A stretch of 6,361 nt of DNA from Leptolyngbya sp. SIO4C5 (lineage in GTDB: Bacteria; Cyanobacteriota; Cyanobacteriia; Phormidesmidales; Phormidesmidaceae), in the NCBI GenBank assembly GCA_010671965.1, contig JAAHIC010000279.1, positions 1 to 6,361 on the forward strand, written 5' to 3'. Shown in pieces: positions 4,419-6,361 of the stretch. Below the pieces are notes generated by a model that worked only from the letters and a program-made list of their open reading frames with translations, ran no database searches and was not told where the DNA came from. A program made the position numbers and the translations under genes. How positions within the stretch are numbered: the stretch's first letter is position 1; every line of letters begins with the position of its first letter.

Positions 4419-5360
4419 ATGTCTATTCTGGTTTTTGGCAGCTTAAATCTAGATTTAGTGGTGCAGACGCCTCGCTTGCCAACTGCGGGGGAGACTCTTT
4501 TAGGCGATCGCTTTAGCCGCATACCGGGCGGCAAAGGGGCCAACCAGGCTGTTGCAGCGGCGCGACTGGGGGCACCCACGGCGATGATTGGGTGCGTAGG
4601 CGCTGATGATTTTGGCCAGCAGCTACGGCAGAGCCTGCAGCAGGCGGGGGTGGACAGCTCCGGAGTGGAGGCTGATGAAACGGCCCAGACGGGAATTGCC
4701 GCGATCGCTGTTGCCCCTGATGGCGAAAATCACATTATTGTGGTGCCGGGGGCCAATGGGCGTGTGGGGACGACAGCGCTTGGCTGCCTGCAACAGCGCT
4801 TGGCTCAGGCTCAAATTTTGCTGCTGCAGCTAGAGATTCCGCTGGCAGTGGTTGAACAGGCTGCGGCGATCGCCCAGGCTGCCAATCTCACCGTCATTTT
4901 AGATCCGGCTCCGGCTCCAGCTCAGCTACCAGACAGTCTCTATAGCCATATTGATATATTGACCCCCAACCAGACTGAAGCAACGCAGCTCACTGGCGTT
5001 GAGGTCACCGATATGGAAACCGCTGAGGCGGCGGCGAAGCGGCTACATCAGCGGCAGGTCAAAACCGTCATCATCAAGCTGGGGGCACAGGGTGTTTACT
5101 GCAGCAGCGTCGAGCAGCGCTTTTCTCTACCGGCCTGCCCGGTCACAGCGGTGGATTCTGTGGCTGCTGGAGATGCTTTCAACGCCGGACTGGCCGTTGG
5201 TCTGAGTCAGGGCAAGTCGCTACAGGCGGCAGTGCAGCAGGGTAACTCAGTTGCAGCGCTTTCAGTTACCCGCCCTGGAGCGCAGCCCTCGATGCCAAAC
5301 CAAGCCCAGCTTCAAGCCTTCATCGCCACCGTCGCGCAGCCTAGTTGCCACCCACGCTGA
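4419..5360 (+). CDS. rbsK: Ribokinase (PfkB family carbohydrate kinase)
   Basis: This 313-residue cytosolic kinase is predicted to phosphorylate D-ribose to ribose 5-phosphate with ATP. Family landmarks are in order: the N-terminal strand 'ILVFGSLNLDLV' with D12 for sugar binding, PfkB signature 1 'GGKGANQAVAAARLGA' (37-52), 'VGADDFG' (60-66), the substrate-contacting E139 in LLQLEIP, 'TPNQTEA' (182-188, NxxE motif), and signature 2 'DSVAAGDAFNAG' (246-257) with catalytic D252. The pattern fits ribokinase better than fructokinase or adenosine kinase, but substrate specificity in this family is hard to read from sequence. The ATG at 4419 has a GAGG site and gives a normal N-terminus; the GTG at 4404 would add five residues and overlap the regulator by eight bases. 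The 3' end overlaps the convergent pentapeptide gene by 20 bases. No ribose transporter is nearby. Confidence 0.92.
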   Translation: MSILVFGSLNLDLVVQTPRLPTAGETLLGDRFSRIPGGKGANQAVAAARLGAPTAMIGCVGADDFGQQLRQSLQQAGVDSSGVEADETAQTGIAAIAVAPDGENHIIVVPGANGRVGTTALGCLQQRLAQAQILLLQLEIPLAVVEQAAAIAQAANLTVILDPAPAPAQLPDSLYSHIDILTPNQTEATQLTGVEVTDMETAEAAAKRLHQRQVKTVIIKLGAQGVYCSSVEQRFSLPACPVTAVDSVAAGDAFNAGLAVGLSQGKSLQAAVQQGNSVAALSVTRPGAQPSMPNQAQLQAFIATVAQPSCHPR

Positions 5361-5772
5361 TGGGGGTGCCGACAACCTGCGCCTGGGTCAAATCAATGTT
5401 GTCGATAGAGGCGCCTGCCACATTGACGTGGTACATCTGTGCTCTGGTAAAGTCTGCGCCGTCTAAATCCGCATTGTTGAGGCTGGCATTGGTCAGTAGC
5501 GCATCTGTCAGATTGGCCCCCTCTAGGTTCGCCCCTGTGAGGTCTGCGCCTTCTAGATTGGCCCCGGTCAGATTGGCTCCCCGCAGGTCTGCGTCACGCA
5601 AATCTGCGCCAATCAGATGCATTACGCTCAAATCAGCATCAACTAAATTACAAGCCCGACAAGCGCGCGTGACCAATAGCTGCTGCAAATGCTCTGGGTT
5701 TTCGGCCCGCACTGCATTACTAAAAACCAGGGGAACTGCCAGAGTCAACGCTCCTAAAGCAATCCGTTTCAT
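5341..5772 (-). CDS. Exported pentapeptide-repeat protein
   Basis: This 143-residue protein has a signal peptide: MKR, a hydrophobic stretch at about 4-19, and a likely cleavage after AVRA (20-23). Mature residues include LLVTRACRACNL with a CxxC (C38, C41), then pentapeptide A(D/N)LxG-type repeats from about 44 to 133. The middle of the repeats is very regular (DLRGANLTGANLEGADLTGA), and they decay toward the C-terminus. These repeats form a right-handed quadrilateral beta-helix. Such short exported forms with a pre-repeat CxxC are common in cyanobacteria and are expected in the periplasm or thylakoid lumen. No biochemical function is established, and I do not propose one. The ATG at 5772 has a strong GGAGGGG site; an upstream TTG (5808) would put 12 residues before the signal peptide. 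The gene is convergent with the ribokinase gene. Confidence 0.9.
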   Translation of the reverse strand: MKRIALGALTLAVPLVFSNAVRAENPEHLQQLLVTRACRACNLVDADLSVMHLIGADLRDADLRGANLTGANLEGADLTGANLEGANLTDALLTNASLNNADLDGADFTRAQMYHVNVAGASIDNIDLTQAQVVGTPISVGGN

Positions 5773-5777
5773 ATTTT

Positions 5778-5784
5778 CCCCTCC
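5778..5784 (-). promoter_or_regulatory. Strong ribosome binding site of the pentapeptide-repeat gene
   Basis: GGAGGGG on the minus strand lies five bases before the ATG at 5772. This is the strongest ribosome site in the window and sets the start so that the signal peptide begins directly at MKR. Confidence 0.8.
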
Positions 5785-6084
5785 AAAACTAAACCAATCT
5801 ACCTGCAAAACAGACGCTTTAAGACCGCTTTGACTAAGAGATCGCTCTCAAGGAAGATTGAACCGACAAGCGTAAGCTGACTTCTGCAGATTTAAGAAAA
5901 CTGTGGCATAAATCCCAGACTTTGCTATTGCAAAAGCATCTTACTAAAGTCATAGTAGGCTATCCCTAACTTCCCGCCATCCCTCGTTTAGCAGATTCTG
6001 AAGTGATACCGAAAAGAGGCATTAGCCTGCCAAAACTCTCTCTTGACTAGCCTTATTTTCTCATAGGAGTCAGGCAGAGATGAG

Positions 6085-6101
6085 AGCTGCAGGCAGCAGC
6101 T
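6085..6101. repeat. Small GC-rich hairpin in the right intergenic region
   Basis: AGCTGC (6085-6090) and GCAGCT (6096-6101) are perfect 6-base arms around AGGCA. There is no T run on either side, so it is not a typical terminator. It is the most GC-rich dyad in an otherwise AT-rich stretch. Confidence 0.3.
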
Positions 6102-6361
6102 TAAGAAAACGATAAAAATGCATCCAATTGAAAATCTTTCGATGAGAAAATTTACTAAAAACCAATGTTTTGGGGGTCGCAATTTGTCAAAGCTTCGCCA
6201 CAATAGAAGCGTCAGCCACTGTTGTAGATCCACCTGAAGCGGCCAACTTCAAGCAGACAGACCGCTAGACTTGGCAGCCAGCGTCAGCCTACTCCACTCA
6301 ACTGCTTGGCTCTAACTGTTTTCTCTACTGGCTAGACCACCCACTACCGCCTTAGCGCCGA

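Larger units (their letters stand above)
5773..6361. other. Long gene-free stretch at the right end
   Basis: No supportable gene is seen in these 589 bases. They are more AT-rich than the genes and lack HIP1 octamers. The proximal part should hold the promoter of the pentapeptide gene; TTGCAA, 17 bases, then TATGCC (minus strand, within about 5905-5932) is a weak candidate. Small dyads occur: TTTGC/GCAAA at 5921-5934 and AGCTGC/GCAGCT at 6085-6101. An 81-codon minus frame at 5988-6233 lacks a ribosome site and looks spurious. At the extreme edge a minus frame ends with a TAG at 6314-6312 and could be the tail of a gene beyond the window, but 15 codons are too few to call. Confidence 0.5.

Noticed and set aside
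5345..5833. 162-codon plus-strand frame opposite the pentapeptide gene
   Set aside because: It is a shadow created by the 15-base periodicity of the pentapeptide repeats, giving a low-complexity S/A/P/R/L product.
5988..6233. 81-codon minus-strand frame with a hydrophobic middle
   Set aside because: It starts at a GTG with no ribosome site, has AT-driven composition and matches no family I know. It is most likely chance.
6312..6361. Minus frame entering from the right edge and ending GAKAVVGGLASRENS before a TAG
   Set aside because: It reads plausibly as a protein C-terminus, but 15 codons without a stop is common by chance. It needs sequence beyond the edge.

Overview
The window almost certainly comes from a cyanobacterium. 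By eye, the HIP1 octamer GCGATCGC occurs about 14 times in 6.4 kb, always inside genes. The window also carries a DesB-type omega-3 acyl-lipid desaturase, a fused response regulator/thioredoxin-reductase-like protein of a type common in cyanobacteria, and an exported pentapeptide-repeat protein. The fairly GC-rich coding sequence would suit a Leptolyngbya/Nodosilinea-like filamentous form, but that is only a guess. I see no mobile element, CRISPR array, tRNA or rRNA.

Left block (1-2090, minus strand). Three tightly packed genes look like one operon. In order of transcription they are: an unrecognised 80-residue protein with a CxxC motif; a 554-residue receiver + glutaredoxin-like + thioredoxin-reductase-like flavoprotein; and the 5' end of a cyclic-nucleotide-binding-domain protein that runs off the left edge. 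The flavoprotein has no CxxC in either redox-type domain, while the small protein before it does. The two are in the same reading frame, separated by one TAA and two codons.

Middle (2091-2511). This 421-base region lies between the divergent left operon and desB. It is rich in dyad symmetries: a TGACGTCA palindrome, a strong 13-bp stem-loop, a perfect 16-bp palindrome overlapping a direct repeat, and a 7-bp-arm inverted repeat.

Right block. On the plus strand, desB (2512-3561) is followed by a 175-base gap with terminator-like hairpins and a second TGACGTCA. Next come an OmpR-family response regulator (3737-4411) and, 7 bases later, a ribokinase (4419-5360), probably cotranscribed. A convergent minus-strand gene for an exported pentapeptide-repeat protein (5341-5772) overlaps the ribokinase 3' end by 20 bases. 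The last 589 bases hold no gene I can support.

The genes fit signalling and acclimation themes: redox or second-messenger sensing on the left, membrane-lipid desaturation in the middle, and a transcriptional regulator coupled to a sugar kinase on the right. No single pathway joins all the blocks. The least described part is the CxxC-protein / receiver-flavoprotein / cNMP-domain operon.
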